From CALAZP01 sp964410725 (GTDB lineage: Bacteria > Bacteroidota > Bacteroidia > Chitinophagales > Saprospiraceae): a stretch of 64,000 nucleotides of DNA. The stretch spans positions 1 through 64,000 of the forward strand of contig CAYPID010000004.1 of the NCBI GenBank assembly GCA_964410725.1, read 5' to 3'. Shown piece by piece: positions 16,887 through 25,028 of this stretch. Positions within the stretch are counted from its first letter, which is position 1. Each line of letters begins with the position of its first letter. The position numbers were made by a program, and so were the translations under genes. The notes beneath the pieces are model-generated. The model worked only from the letters and a program-made list of their open reading frames with translations. It was not told where the DNA came from and ran no database searches.

Positions 16887-16939
16887 GTTTTGAATGGGGA
16901 ATGTTTGGGAGGATAATTGGTGTATAAAAAATAGATGAC

Positions 16940-17707
16940 ATGAGTAAAAACGGATGGAGTGGTTGGTTAACTGCGATCACATTTTTAGGAGTAGTGGTTC
17001 TATTATTAAGAGCTATGGACCAGAGTGATGAGAAAATCATTCGGGGAATTGGAGTAGAAATCACCCCTTTAACAGATGGTCATTCTCTAATGGTTAAGGA
17101 AGATGTGGAGGGTATTCTAAACAAGTTATATGGAAATTCTTTAATTGGAACTCCTGTAGCACAAATTGATGTGAAGGTTCTCGAGGAGGCATTGCGAAAG
17201 GAACCTATCATTTCAGTTGCTGAAGTTTACATCGATGCTAAGCAAATGTTAAACGTAGCTATTGAGCAGCGCAAACCGCTTTTGAGAGTTATGGATCAAA
17301 AGGGGGGTAATTATTATTTGGATAAAGAGGGCCGAGCTTTGCCTCTTTCTTCACATTTTACCGCAAGAGTGCCAATTGTGACAGGAGAAATTGAAGTATA
17401 TGATGATAATTTTTTATATTTGAAAAATTTTAATTTGAAACATGTGTTTTTATTGGCTAAGCGCATGTTGGAGGATGAATTTTACGAGGCGCTAACCGAA
17501 CAATTTGTTGTGTACCCTGGAGGTGAAATTGAGATTATACCGAAAATAGGGCGCACAAGAATTCTTTTCGGGGAATATAGTGATGTGGATGAGAAGTTGG
17601 AGAATCTAATGATTTTTTTAACGGAAATTCAGTCACGACAAGGATGGAAAGATTATGAATCCATCGATATTTCCTTCAAAGGACAAGTGGTTTGCAAACG
17701 CGCTTAA
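16940..17707 (+). CDS. ftsQ: Cell division protein FtsQ
   Basis: The 255-residue product has a short cytoplasmic N-terminus, one membrane helix (about 6-26), then a POTRA-like and a beta domain. The sequence is weakly conserved, but EALRKEPIISVAEVYIDAKQ and VAIEQRKPLLRVMD are typical of the FtsQ beta/POTRA region and the place between murC and ftsA is diagnostic. FtsQ recruits and regulates the late divisome through FtsL- and FtsB-type partners. The gene is complete, but its upstream leader adjoins the sequence gap. ftsA follows after 12 nt. Confidence 0.92.
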   Translation: MSKNGWSGWLTAITFLGVVVLLLRAMDQSDEKIIRGIGVEITPLTDGHSLMVKEDVEGILNKLYGNSLIGTPVAQIDVKVLEEALRKEPIISVAEVYIDAKQMLNVAIEQRKPLLRVMDQKGGNYYLDKEGRALPLSSHFTARVPIVTGEIEVYDDNFLYLKNFNLKHVFLLAKRMLEDEFYEALTEQFVVYPGGEIEIIPKIGRTRILFGEYSDVDEKLENLMIFLTEIQSRQGWKDYESIDISFKGQVVCKRA

Positions 17708-17719
17708 AATGATACTGAA

Positions 17720-19054
17720 ATGACCAACGTAACTGATCCAACAAACCATGAATTACGTGCCCAGACAGCTGATATCGTCGCAGCGATTGATATTGGAACA
17801 ACTAAAGTCTGTGCTATCGTCGGACGTGCCACTCAACATGAAAAGTTAGAAATTCTTGGGGTAGGTATAGTAGTATCTGAGGGAGTCCTCAGAGGAGTAG
17901 TTTCCAATATTGAAAAAACGGTAAAGGCGATTAGTGAAGCGGTGGCCATTGCTCAACGGCAATCGGGCTACAAAATTGATTTGGTCCATGTCGGAATTGC
18001 AGGACAACACATCAAAAGTCTTCAGCACCGGGGAATATTGACCAGAGATAATCTGCAAACTGAAATTAGCGAGTCGGATACTAACCGGTTGATTAATGAT
18101 ATGCACAAATTGGTTTTGCCGCCAGGCGATCAAATATTGCATGTTATTCCTCAGGAATATACTGTTGATAACGAACAAGGCATTAGTGATCCTATCGGGA
18201 TGTCTGGGGTCCGTCTGGAAGCTAATTTTCATATCATAACAGGGCAAATTACCGCTTCGAAAAACATTCAAAGATGTGTTGAGCGCTGTGGGTTGAGGAT
18301 TGCCAATATGACCTTGGAGCCCATTGCTTCCTCTACAGCTGTATTAAGTGAGGAAGAAAAAGAGGCGGGTGTAGCTTTAGTAGATATTGGAGGCGGAACT
18401 ACTGATATAACTATTTTTCAGGAGGGAATTATTAGACATACTGCGATTATCCCTTTTGGGGGCAATGTGATTACCAAAGACATCAAGGAGGGATGCACGG
18501 TAATGACCCACCAAGCTGAAAAGTTGAAAATAAAATTTGGATGTGCCTTAGCGGATGAAGTTTTCGATAATCGAATCATCACCATTCCTGGTTTGAAAGG
18601 TCATGAACCAAGGGAGATTTCTGAAAAGAATTTGGCTAGAATTATTCAAGCCAGGATGGAAGAGATATTGGATTACGTTGCTTGGGAAATCCGCAAATCC
18701 GGATTGGAGAGAAAATTAATTGCAGGTGTGGTTTTCACTGGGGGAGGTTCTCTGCTCAAAGATATCGAGCTGTTGGCCCAGTACCAGTTGGGCAAATCCG
18801 CTCGAATTGGTATTCCTACAGAAGTTCTGGCTCATGGTTATACCGAGCAAGTCAATAGCCCTGTATTTGCAACTAGTATTGGGCTCCTGCTAAAAGGCAT
18901 TGAAGATAGAGCTAAGGGGGCAACCTTCGAAATGGAGGCATTCAGACCGGAGGAGCGTTCTAGACAAGATCAGTCCCAACAAGAGAATTGGTTGGGTAAA
19001 CTATTCGATAAAACTAGGAGCTTTTTTGAAACCGAAGCTGATCACGAAATTTAA
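17720..19054 (+). CDS. ftsA: Cell division protein FtsA
   Basis: FtsA is the actin-like ATPase that tethers FtsZ to the membrane and signals to the divisome. The 444-residue product shows the phosphate-1 motif VAAIDIGTTKVCAIVG (about 20-35), the 1C-type inserted domain in the region HVGIAGQHIKS, phosphate-2 VALVDIGGGTTDITIF, and the adenosine motif VFTGGGSLLKDI. The C-terminus is a short charged extension ending in a basic/hydrophobic segment (LGKLFDKTRSFFETE) that could be the membrane-binding amphipathic helix. ftsZ starts 24 nt downstream. Confidence 0.96.
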   Translation: MTNVTDPTNHELRAQTADIVAAIDIGTTKVCAIVGRATQHEKLEILGVGIVVSEGVLRGVVSNIEKTVKAISEAVAIAQRQSGYKIDLVHVGIAGQHIKSLQHRGILTRDNLQTEISESDTNRLINDMHKLVLPPGDQILHVIPQEYTVDNEQGISDPIGMSGVRLEANFHIITGQITASKNIQRCVERCGLRIANMTLEPIASSTAVLSEEEKEAGVALVDIGGGTTDITIFQEGIIRHTAIIPFGGNVITKDIKEGCTVMTHQAEKLKIKFGCALADEVFDNRIITIPGLKGHEPREISEKNLARIIQARMEEILDYVAWEIRKSGLERKLIAGVVFTGGGSLLKDIELLAQYQLGKSARIGIPTEVLAHGYTEQVNSPVFATSIGLLLKGIEDRAKGATFEMEAFRPEERSRQDQSQQENWLGKLFDKTRSFFETEADHEI

Positions 19055-19078
19055 GCTAACTTCTGAAACAACTGGTAT

Positions 19079-20500
19079 ATGGGAACTCTAAACAATAACA
19101 AATTCGGGAATATTATTAAGGTTTTAGGCGTAGGCGGAGGGGGAAGCAACGCGGTCAACCACATGTACAAACAAGGTATTATCGGAGTTGATTTTGCTAT
19201 ATGTAATACAGATGCTCAGGCAATGGACAACAGTCCCGTTCCTGTAAAAATTCAATTAGGCCCCAACTTGACAGAGGGAAGAGGAGCAGGTTCACAGCCC
19301 AATATTGGAAAAATGGCTTGTGAAGAATCCATCGAGGAAGTTCGAAAATTTTTGAGTAACCAATGTAAAATGGTGTTCATTACTGCAGGTATGGGGGGAG
19401 GAACTGGAACTGGTGCAGCACCCATTGTTGCCAAAACTGCCCGTGAAATGGGTATTTTGACTGTTGCAATTGTTACTCTTCCATTTATTTTCGAAGGTAA
19501 AAAAAGGACTTCCCAAGGATATGATGGTTTGAAAGCCCTCAAAGAAGAGGTGGATACTTTAATTGTTATTTCCAACGATAAACTGAAAGAAATACATGGA
19601 AATCTTTCCATTTCTGCTGCGTTTGCTGAAGCGGATAATGTATTAAGTACTGCAGCAAAGGGGATTGCTGAAATTATTACGGTTGCCGGTTATGTCAATG
19701 TTGATTTTGAAGATGTCAATACTGTTATGCGCGGTGGGGGTGTGGCTATTATGGGAACTGCAGCAGTAGAGGGAGACCATCGGGCTAGAAGGGCGGTTGA
19801 CTTGGCCTTGCATTCTCCCCTGTTGGAAGAAAGCGATATTCGAGGTGCTCAGCATATTCTTTTAAATATCTCTTCAGGTAAAAAGGAAGTGACCATGGAA
19901 GAAATATTTGAAATCACTGAATTTATTCAAGAAGAGGCAGGTCATGCCACCAATTTGATCTGGGGTAATTGTTACGAAGAGAGTTTGGGAGATAAATTGA
20001 GTGTTACCATTATCGCTACAGGTTTTGAAAAGGATGAGAGAATTAGGACCTCTCATATTGAGGTTCAGAAACCGGAGAAAATAGTCGTTCCGCTTGAGGA
20101 TGAAGATGATAAAGAACCGGAGGGAAGAGAATTGAGAAATATTGGGTTTGACCCCAAAGTGGAGGGAGGAAGTGCTTTTACTATTGAATTTGATGATTTA
20201 AGGTCCAATTTTTCTTCTGTTAGTTCGGATGATGGAAACCAATATGGCAGAGGCCATTCAGAACGGAACTTTTCGGCTCAGGCTAGGGAAGATGCTATGA
20301 AGAGAATTCAACAGGTGAAATTGAGTAATCCTAAAACGGTAATTGAATTAGAAAATGAACCCGCTTACTTGAGAAGAGGGATTAAAATGGAGGATGTTCC
20401 AGATTCTCAAAAATCGTCCTTCTCTCAATATATGCTTTCTGATGAGCAGGAACCAAGTATTAGAAAAGGGAACTCTTTTCTACACGATAATGTGGATTAA
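19079..20500 (+). CDS. ftsZ: Cell division protein FtsZ
   Basis: The 473-residue tubulin homologue forms the division ring. The GTP-binding tubulin signature is Gly106-Gly-Gly-Thr-Gly-Thr-Gly112; VGGGGSNAVNHM and the T7-loop NVDFEDVNTVM are intact. After the globular core (about residue 320) comes a linker of roughly 110 residues and a conserved peptide EPAYLRRGIKM that probably binds FtsA; a further 36 residues follow it, so this peptide is not at the extreme C-terminus. It is the last gene of the dcw cluster. An 80-nt gap precedes the next small gene. Confidence 0.97.
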   Translation: MGTLNNNKFGNIIKVLGVGGGGSNAVNHMYKQGIIGVDFAICNTDAQAMDNSPVPVKIQLGPNLTEGRGAGSQPNIGKMACEESIEEVRKFLSNQCKMVFITAGMGGGTGTGAAPIVAKTAREMGILTVAIVTLPFIFEGKKRTSQGYDGLKALKEEVDTLIVISNDKLKEIHGNLSISAAFAEADNVLSTAAKGIAEIITVAGYVNVDFEDVNTVMRGGGVAIMGTAAVEGDHRARRAVDLALHSPLLEESDIRGAQHILLNISSGKKEVTMEEIFEITEFIQEEAGHATNLIWGNCYEESLGDKLSVTIIATGFEKDERIRTSHIEVQKPEKIVVPLEDEDDKEPEGRELRNIGFDPKVEGGSAFTIEFDDLRSNFSSVSSDDGNQYGRGHSERNFSAQAREDAMKRIQQVKLSNPKTVIELENEPAYLRRGIKMEDVPDSQKSSFSQYMLSDEQEPSIRKGNSFLHDNVD

Positions 20501-20580
20501 ATATTAACAAGATTTTAATATTTCCATAACAATAATAAGGCTCGCTGAGGGGTTTTACTATTGAAACAAATCAATGCATC

Positions 20581-20856
20581 ATGAATGTTCGGAAAATGAA
20601 ACTTGCCGTTGCAGTGGGTTTACTGAATAACCCCTCTGTTAATGCCTTGGTTACTATTAAGGAGGCTATGCGACAATTTACCACAGAAGTTGGTAGGTTT
20701 TTAGGATTTTCCTTAACAAAAGAATATCCTCTGGATGCCAAAAGAGTCAATCGCTCATATTCTTTGATGTTTGAAAACTGTGCGATAGAGTTGGATTTGG
20801 TTTCCAGCCAACAAAACTCCTCGCAAGTAGTAAGAGATTTTAGACTTAGTCAGTAG
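20581..20856 (+). CDS. Small protein of unknown function
   Basis: The predicted 91-residue product has no signal peptide and no membrane segment; it is mixed in charge and carries one cysteine. I do not recognise a family. Support is moderate: it has an ATG, ordinary base composition for the region, lies in the same direction as ftsZ and 80 nt after it, and a strong terminator follows it (20880-20910), which suggests that the dcw transcript extends through it. A second ATG at residue 6 is an alternative start. It could instead be a chance open frame. Confidence 0.5.
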   Translation: MNVRKMKLAVAVGLLNNPSVNALVTIKEAMRQFTTEVGRFLGFSLTKEYPLDAKRVNRSYSLMFENCAIELDLVSSQQNSSQVVRDFRLSQ

Positions 20857-20879
20857 TTTTTTCATAGTGCGTAATTGAG

Positions 20880-20910
20880 AGGCCCGGCTACCTACCGGGC
20901 CTTTATTTTT
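20880..20910 (+). terminator. Strong intrinsic terminator closing the dcw transcript
   Basis: AGGCCCGG (20880-20887) and CCGGGCCT (20895-20902) form a perfect GC-rich 8-bp stem with a 7-nt loop, followed by TTATTTTT. It is a canonical intrinsic terminator, placed before the typA promoter. Confidence 0.9.
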
Positions 20911-20951
20911 CTCGTCAAAAAAAAATCCCACTCGCTCTGAATTAATCTACG

Positions 20952-20959
20952 TACTTTTG
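20952..20959 (+). promoter_or_regulatory. Bacteroidota-type -7 promoter element for typA
   Basis: TACTTTTG matches TAnnTTTG and lies 21 nt before the typA ATG, directly after a terminator. No convincing TTG -33 element is visible at the usual distance. Confidence 0.5.
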
Positions 20960-20980
20960 CACCTTATTTTAAACAACCTT

Positions 20981-22795
20981 ATGAGCGAGCTTAGAAATAT
21001 AGCCATTATTGCACACGTTGACCATGGTAAAACGACCCTGGTAGATAAGATGCTTTTAGCCGGTAAACTTTTTGGAGACCATGAAGTACCGGGAGAATTG
21101 ATTTTGGATAACAATGATTTGGAAAGGGAAAGAGGTATTACCATTTTGTCCAAAAATGTATCGATTACTTACAAGGGTACCAAAATTAACATCATTGATA
21201 CTCCGGGCCACAGTGACTTTGGTGGTGAGGTAGAGCGCGTATTAAATATGGCTGATGGGGTGTTGCTTTTGGTAGATGCTTTTGAAGGTCCCATGCCTCA
21301 GACCAGATTTGTATTGCAAAAGGCGATAGAATTGGGTTTAAAACCTATCGTAGTAATCAATAAGGTGGATAAATTAAATTGTACACCTGAAGAAGTGAAT
21401 GATCTGGTATTTGATTTGATGTTTAATCTGGACGCTACTGAGGACCAACTAGACTTTACTACTATATATGGGTCTGCGAAAAACAATTGGATGGGTTTGG
21501 ATTGGAAGACCCCAACAGAGAATATCACGCCCCTATTGGATGCTATTATTGAGCATATTCCAGCTCCAAAGGTGGAGGAAGGGACTACTCAAATGTTGAT
21601 TACTTCATTAGATTATTCTAATTATACAGGTAGAATTGCCATTGGGCGATTACAAAGAGGAACCTTGAAGACCGGACAGCAGGTGGCCGTAGTAAAGAAG
21701 GATGGTACAGTTCAAAAGCACAAATTAAAAGGCCTATTTTTATTTGAGGGTTTTGGCAAAGTCGAGGCATCTGAAGTCGTTGCTGGAGATATTTGTGCCG
21801 TTCAGGGTTTGGAGGGATTCGAAATTGGTGATACTATTGCTGATCCGGACAACCCCGAAGCATTGCCAACCATTGCCATTGATGAACCCACCATGAGTAT
21901 GGTTTTTACCATCAATGATTCTCCATTTTTTGGAAAGGAAGGGAAGTTTGTTACCTCCAGGCATATCAAGGAGCGATTAGATAAAGAATTAGAAAAGAAT
22001 TTAGCACTTAGAGTAGAGGAGACTGGTTCAGCGGATACTTTCAGGGTATTTGGTAGAGGTGTGTTGCACCTTTCAGTTTTAATAGAAACCATGAGGAGAG
22101 AAGGGTATGAGCTTCAAATAGGGCAACCACAAGTCATCACTAGACGTATAGATGGAATTCTTTGTGAACCTGTAGAAGAATTAACCATTGATTTACCTGA
22201 CGAGGTGTCTGGTAAGGCTATCGAGATGGTAACCAGACGTAAGGGGGTTATGTTATCTATGGATCCCAAGGGGGATCGAGTGGTACTTACTTTTGAAGTG
22301 CCTTCTAGAGGTATCATAGGACTGAGGAGCCAGATGCTAACAGCCACCGCAGGAGAGGCCATTATGACCCATCGATTCAAAGAATTCCAACCCCACAAGG
22401 GCGAAATTCCAGGAAGAATCAATGGTTCCCTAATCAGTATGGAAACAGGTAAGTCAATTCCTTACAGTATCTTTAACCTTCAAGAGCGAGGTCGTTTCTT
22501 TGTAGGTGCCAACGTAGAAATTTATGAGGGACAAGTGGTTGGGGAAAATAGTAGGGTTGGTGATTTGGTGATTAATTTGACTAAGACCAAAAAATTGACC
22601 AATATGAGATCTTCAGGTGCGGATGACAAACTCAAGTTAGTACCACCTAGAATCTTTACCCTTGAAGAAGCTTTAGAATATATTCAGGAAGACGAATATG
22701 TTGAAGTTACCCCTGAATCTATTCGTTTGAGAAAGATCTATTTGAATGAAAACGATAGAAAAAGATATCGAAATAAGGAAAAGGTTTTTGAATGA
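20981..22795 (+). CDS. typA: Ribosome-associated translational GTPase TypA/BipA
   Basis: The 604-residue GTPase of the elongation-factor family binds ribosomes and aids 50S assembly and stress or cold adaptation. The G motifs are AHVDHGKTTLVDKM (G1), RGITI (G2), DTPGHSDFGGEV (G3) and NKVDK (G4), followed by EF-G-like domains II, III and V and the TypA-specific C-terminal domain (GQVVGENSRVGDLVINLTKTK). The ATG at 20981 is used instead of an in-frame TTG at 20957 because the latter overlaps the -7 promoter element. The stop overlaps the next ATG by 4 nt (ATGA). Confidence 0.96.
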   Translation: MSELRNIAIIAHVDHGKTTLVDKMLLAGKLFGDHEVPGELILDNNDLERERGITILSKNVSITYKGTKINIIDTPGHSDFGGEVERVLNMADGVLLLVDAFEGPMPQTRFVLQKAIELGLKPIVVINKVDKLNCTPEEVNDLVFDLMFNLDATEDQLDFTTIYGSAKNNWMGLDWKTPTENITPLLDAIIEHIPAPKVEEGTTQMLITSLDYSNYTGRIAIGRLQRGTLKTGQQVAVVKKDGTVQKHKLKGLFLFEGFGKVEASEVVAGDICAVQGLEGFEIGDTIADPDNPEALPTIAIDEPTMSMVFTINDSPFFGKEGKFVTSRHIKERLDKELEKNLALRVEETGSADTFRVFGRGVLHLSVLIETMRREGYELQIGQPQVITRRIDGILCEPVEELTIDLPDEVSGKAIEMVTRRKGVMLSMDPKGDRVVLTFEVPSRGIIGLRSQMLTATAGEAIMTHRFKEFQPHKGEIPGRINGSLISMETGKSIPYSIFNLQERGRFFVGANVEIYEGQVVGENSRVGDLVINLTKTKKLTNMRSSGADDKLKLVPPRIFTLEEALEYIQEDEYVEVTPESIRLRKIYLNENDRKRYRNKEKVFE

Positions 22796-24333
22796 AAAAA
22801 ATTGATCGATTACTGATCAGTAGTTTTATTCCTCCATTTTTTGTTGCATCTCTGATTGCGGTTTTTGTTTTATTGATGCAAACCCTTTGGTTATATATGG
22901 ATGATATAGCTGGAAAGGGTTTGGGCATCTTCTTCATCATAGAGTTATTATTTTACAAATGCGCTGGGCTAATCCCTTTGGCCATGCCTATTGGCATTCT
23001 CATTGCTTCTGTTATGGTAATGGGAAATTTGGCAGAGCAATACGAACTTTCTAGTTTAAAGTCAGCCGGTATTCCATTACTCAGAATAATGAGTCCTGTC
23101 CTGGGGGTCGGACTTATGGCTACAACTTTTTCATTATACAGCTCTATTACATTAATTCCTCTAGCCAATCTAAAGTTTGGTTCCAGGCTTTGGGATATTC
23201 AACAACAAAAGCCTACGCTTCGGTTAGAAGCTGGTGTATTTAATTATGATTTTCAAGGATTTGTTATACATATAGGCGAGAAAGAAGGGGATAGAATCAT
23301 CCGCAATGTTAAGATTTTTGATCATACGGGTAACACTAGAGATGGATATTCGCAGATTACAGCCCAGTCAGGGGAGATGTACACCAATTCAGATGGAAGT
23401 TTATTCATCATGGATTTGTTTGACGGCTATCAATACACTGAGGGGGAGGCTCGGGCTTTTCGCAATAAGCCATTTATTCGCACTCATTTTGATCAGTACA
23501 CCAAAGTATTTGATCTGAGTGAATTTCAGTTGAGTAGAACGGATGAGGATTTGTTCAAATCCAATAGATCTATGTTGAGTCCTGGTGAGTTGCAAGATGC
23601 CGTAGATACCTTGGATAAGGAAATGAATCAATTCAGTAAAGAGCTGGGTAACCATTTAAGTGCTTTTTTTGATTTTATGGAATTGGACAGTGCTTTTTTG
23701 TTGCCTCAAAATAATTTAGTTGAACAACCCATTGTTACGGAACCACTGGTTGAGGAGAAGGAGCTTACCAAGGTTTTAAAAGCGGAAGAAGCTGCCAAGA
23801 GGGATTCGGCGCCGATTTATTATCCGGAAGTCTATGAAAGGATAGCTTATTGGCAAAATGCTTACATCACTTTAACAAAGGATAGTTTAGTAAACTTTTC
23901 CCGAAGGGATTCCCTTTCTTCTTTTATTGATAGATTCGATAATTTTAAAAAGAGAGATCTCAACAGAAGAACTGTAGCTAATGTGCGCAGTATCCTGAGT
24001 GAATCTGAGAAGACCATGAGGTTATTGAATAATCATCTCCAAAACAAGGTGAGGAACCAATATGAGAAGCACTCTCGCTACAGTATGGCAGTGATATGCT
24101 TTATCTTTGTTTTTATAGGGGCGCCAATGGGGGCTTTGGTGAAAAAGGGTGGATTTGGATACCCTATTTTGATTGCTATTATCTTTTTTATGCTATTTGT
24201 GGTGCTTACCATTTTTTGTAAAAAAATTGCGGAATCTTATGTGCTGCCAGCTATTCTTTCTGCCTGGATGCCTTGTTTGGTCTTGTTTCCCATCGGGTTA
24301 TTTTTGACCATCAGAGCGATGAATAAATCTTAG
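22792..24333 (+). CDS. LptF/LptG family lipopolysaccharide export permease
   Basis: The 513-residue product is a YjgP/YjgQ-type permease of the LptB2FG transporter, which moves lipopolysaccharide from the inner membrane to the periplasmic bridge. The N-terminal helices (about 12-35, 55-80 and 98-120) with DRLLISSFIPPF and LIPLAMPIGILIASVMVMGNLAEQYELSSLKSAGI, and the C-terminal helices with FVFIGAPMGALVKKGGFGYPI, are diagnostic. It is about 150 residues longer than E. coli LptF or LptG because of a charged, helical insertion at roughly residues 260-400 in the periplasmic domain. The single gene here cannot be assigned to LptF or LptG. It overlaps typA by 4 nt. Confidence 0.9.
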   Translation: MKKIDRLLISSFIPPFFVASLIAVFVLLMQTLWLYMDDIAGKGLGIFFIIELLFYKCAGLIPLAMPIGILIASVMVMGNLAEQYELSSLKSAGIPLLRIMSPVLGVGLMATTFSLYSSITLIPLANLKFGSRLWDIQQQKPTLRLEAGVFNYDFQGFVIHIGEKEGDRIIRNVKIFDHTGNTRDGYSQITAQSGEMYTNSDGSLFIMDLFDGYQYTEGEARAFRNKPFIRTHFDQYTKVFDLSEFQLSRTDEDLFKSNRSMLSPGELQDAVDTLDKEMNQFSKELGNHLSAFFDFMELDSAFLLPQNNLVEQPIVTEPLVEEKELTKVLKAEEAAKRDSAPIYYPEVYERIAYWQNAYITLTKDSLVNFSRRDSLSSFIDRFDNFKKRDLNRRTVANVRSILSESEKTMRLLNNHLQNKVRNQYEKHSRYSMAVICFIFVFIGAPMGALVKKGGFGYPILIAIIFFMLFVVLTIFCKKIAESYVLPAILSAWMPCLVLFPIGLFLTIRAMNKS

Positions 24334-24371
24334 TTGGATCTTTTTTGTTGAATATTTCAAACGATTAATTT

Positions 24372-25028
24372 GTGATCAAGCATCAACTGAAATTCATCCT
24401 TCAAAATAATGAATTTTTATTCCTGTACTTGGGAGGTATTCTTTTGTTGGGAATTGGGATTTTGAGTTTGCAGGATACGGGCGATTCGGTACTTTATTTA
24501 GCTTCAATTCGGTCGGAATGGTTGAATCAATTCTTCAGATGGACGAATTTTTTAGGTGAGTTGCCTGCTTTTATATTGATTGGAATATTTTTTTTGACAA
24601 AGGGGTACAAATATGTAGTGGGGATACCTTTGGTCGCATTAGTAGTTACTGTAATCACTCAAATTCTCAAGAGAGTATTTGCACACCCCAGACCTGCATT
24701 ATTTTTTGAAGCGAACGGATTGTCTCAAAAAGTAATTCCAGTTGACGGAGAGATTTTAAATATGGGTTTGAATAGCTTTCCCTCTGGCCATACTGCTGCG
24801 GCATTTGCTCTTTTCATTTTTGTTGCACTGGCTTATAGAGGTTACAAGTGGATGGCACTTGCTTGTGTTGTCTTAGCGACTTTAGGAGGAATTTCCAGGA
24901 TATATTTATTCCAACATTTTTTAAAGGATGTGGTCTTCGGTGCTTCTATTGGAATTTTGTCCGCCATTACCTGCTACCTTCTGATTGAAAGGTGGCAGGT
25001 AAAATGGGGACTTAAAACTTTATTTTGA
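24372..25028 (+). CDS. PAP2 superfamily membrane phosphatase
   Basis: The 218-residue membrane protein has about five to six helices and the three phosphatase motifs of the PAP2/PgpB family: Lys100...Arg107-Pro108 (KRVFAHPRP), Ser138-Gly-His140 in NSFPSGH, and Ser175-Arg176...His182...Asp186 in SRIYLFQHFLKD. Such enzymes remove phosphate from undecaprenyl diphosphate, phosphatidylglycerol phosphate or lipid A; the substrate cannot be told. It starts with GTG at 24372 and follows the Lpt permease by 38 nt. Its 3' end overlaps the convergent symporter gene by 9 nt and contains a long hairpin (24967-25002). Confidence 0.9.
   Translation: MIKHQLKFILQNNEFLFLYLGGILLLGIGILSLQDTGDSVLYLASIRSEWLNQFFRWTNFLGELPAFILIGIFFLTKGYKYVVGIPLVALVVTVITQILKRVFAHPRPALFFEANGLSQKVIPVDGEILNMGLNSFPSGHTAAAFALFIFVALAYRGYKWMALACVVLATLGGISRIYLFQHFLKDVVFGASIGILSAITCYLLIERWQVKWGLKTLF
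24967..25002. terminator. Long hairpin in the PAP2 3' coding end, at a convergent junction
   Basis: TTACCTGCTACCTT (24967-24980) pairs with AAGGTGGCAGGTAA (24989-25002) over 14 bp with one T-G wobble and an 8-nt loop. It lies in the coding end of the PAP2 gene, 18 nt before the stop codon of the convergent symporter gene. No U-tract follows on either strand, so an intrinsic terminator of classical form is doubtful; a bidirectional stop or RNA 3'-end stabiliser is possible. Confidence 0.45.

Noticed and set aside
16693..16893. Open frame running into the N gap, encoding a MurC C-terminal fragment
   Set aside because: It is the exact copy of the murC end beside the gap, with no own start region; probably an assembly artefact, so not called as a gene or pseudogene.
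17846..18271. 141-codon open frame antisense to ftsA
   Set aside because: Shadow of ftsA coding sequence; no start signal or domain.
19252..19611. 119-codon open frame antisense to ftsZ
   Set aside because: It lies wholly inside ftsZ on the opposite strand, in a region of strong FtsZ conservation, and shows no recognisable protein features.
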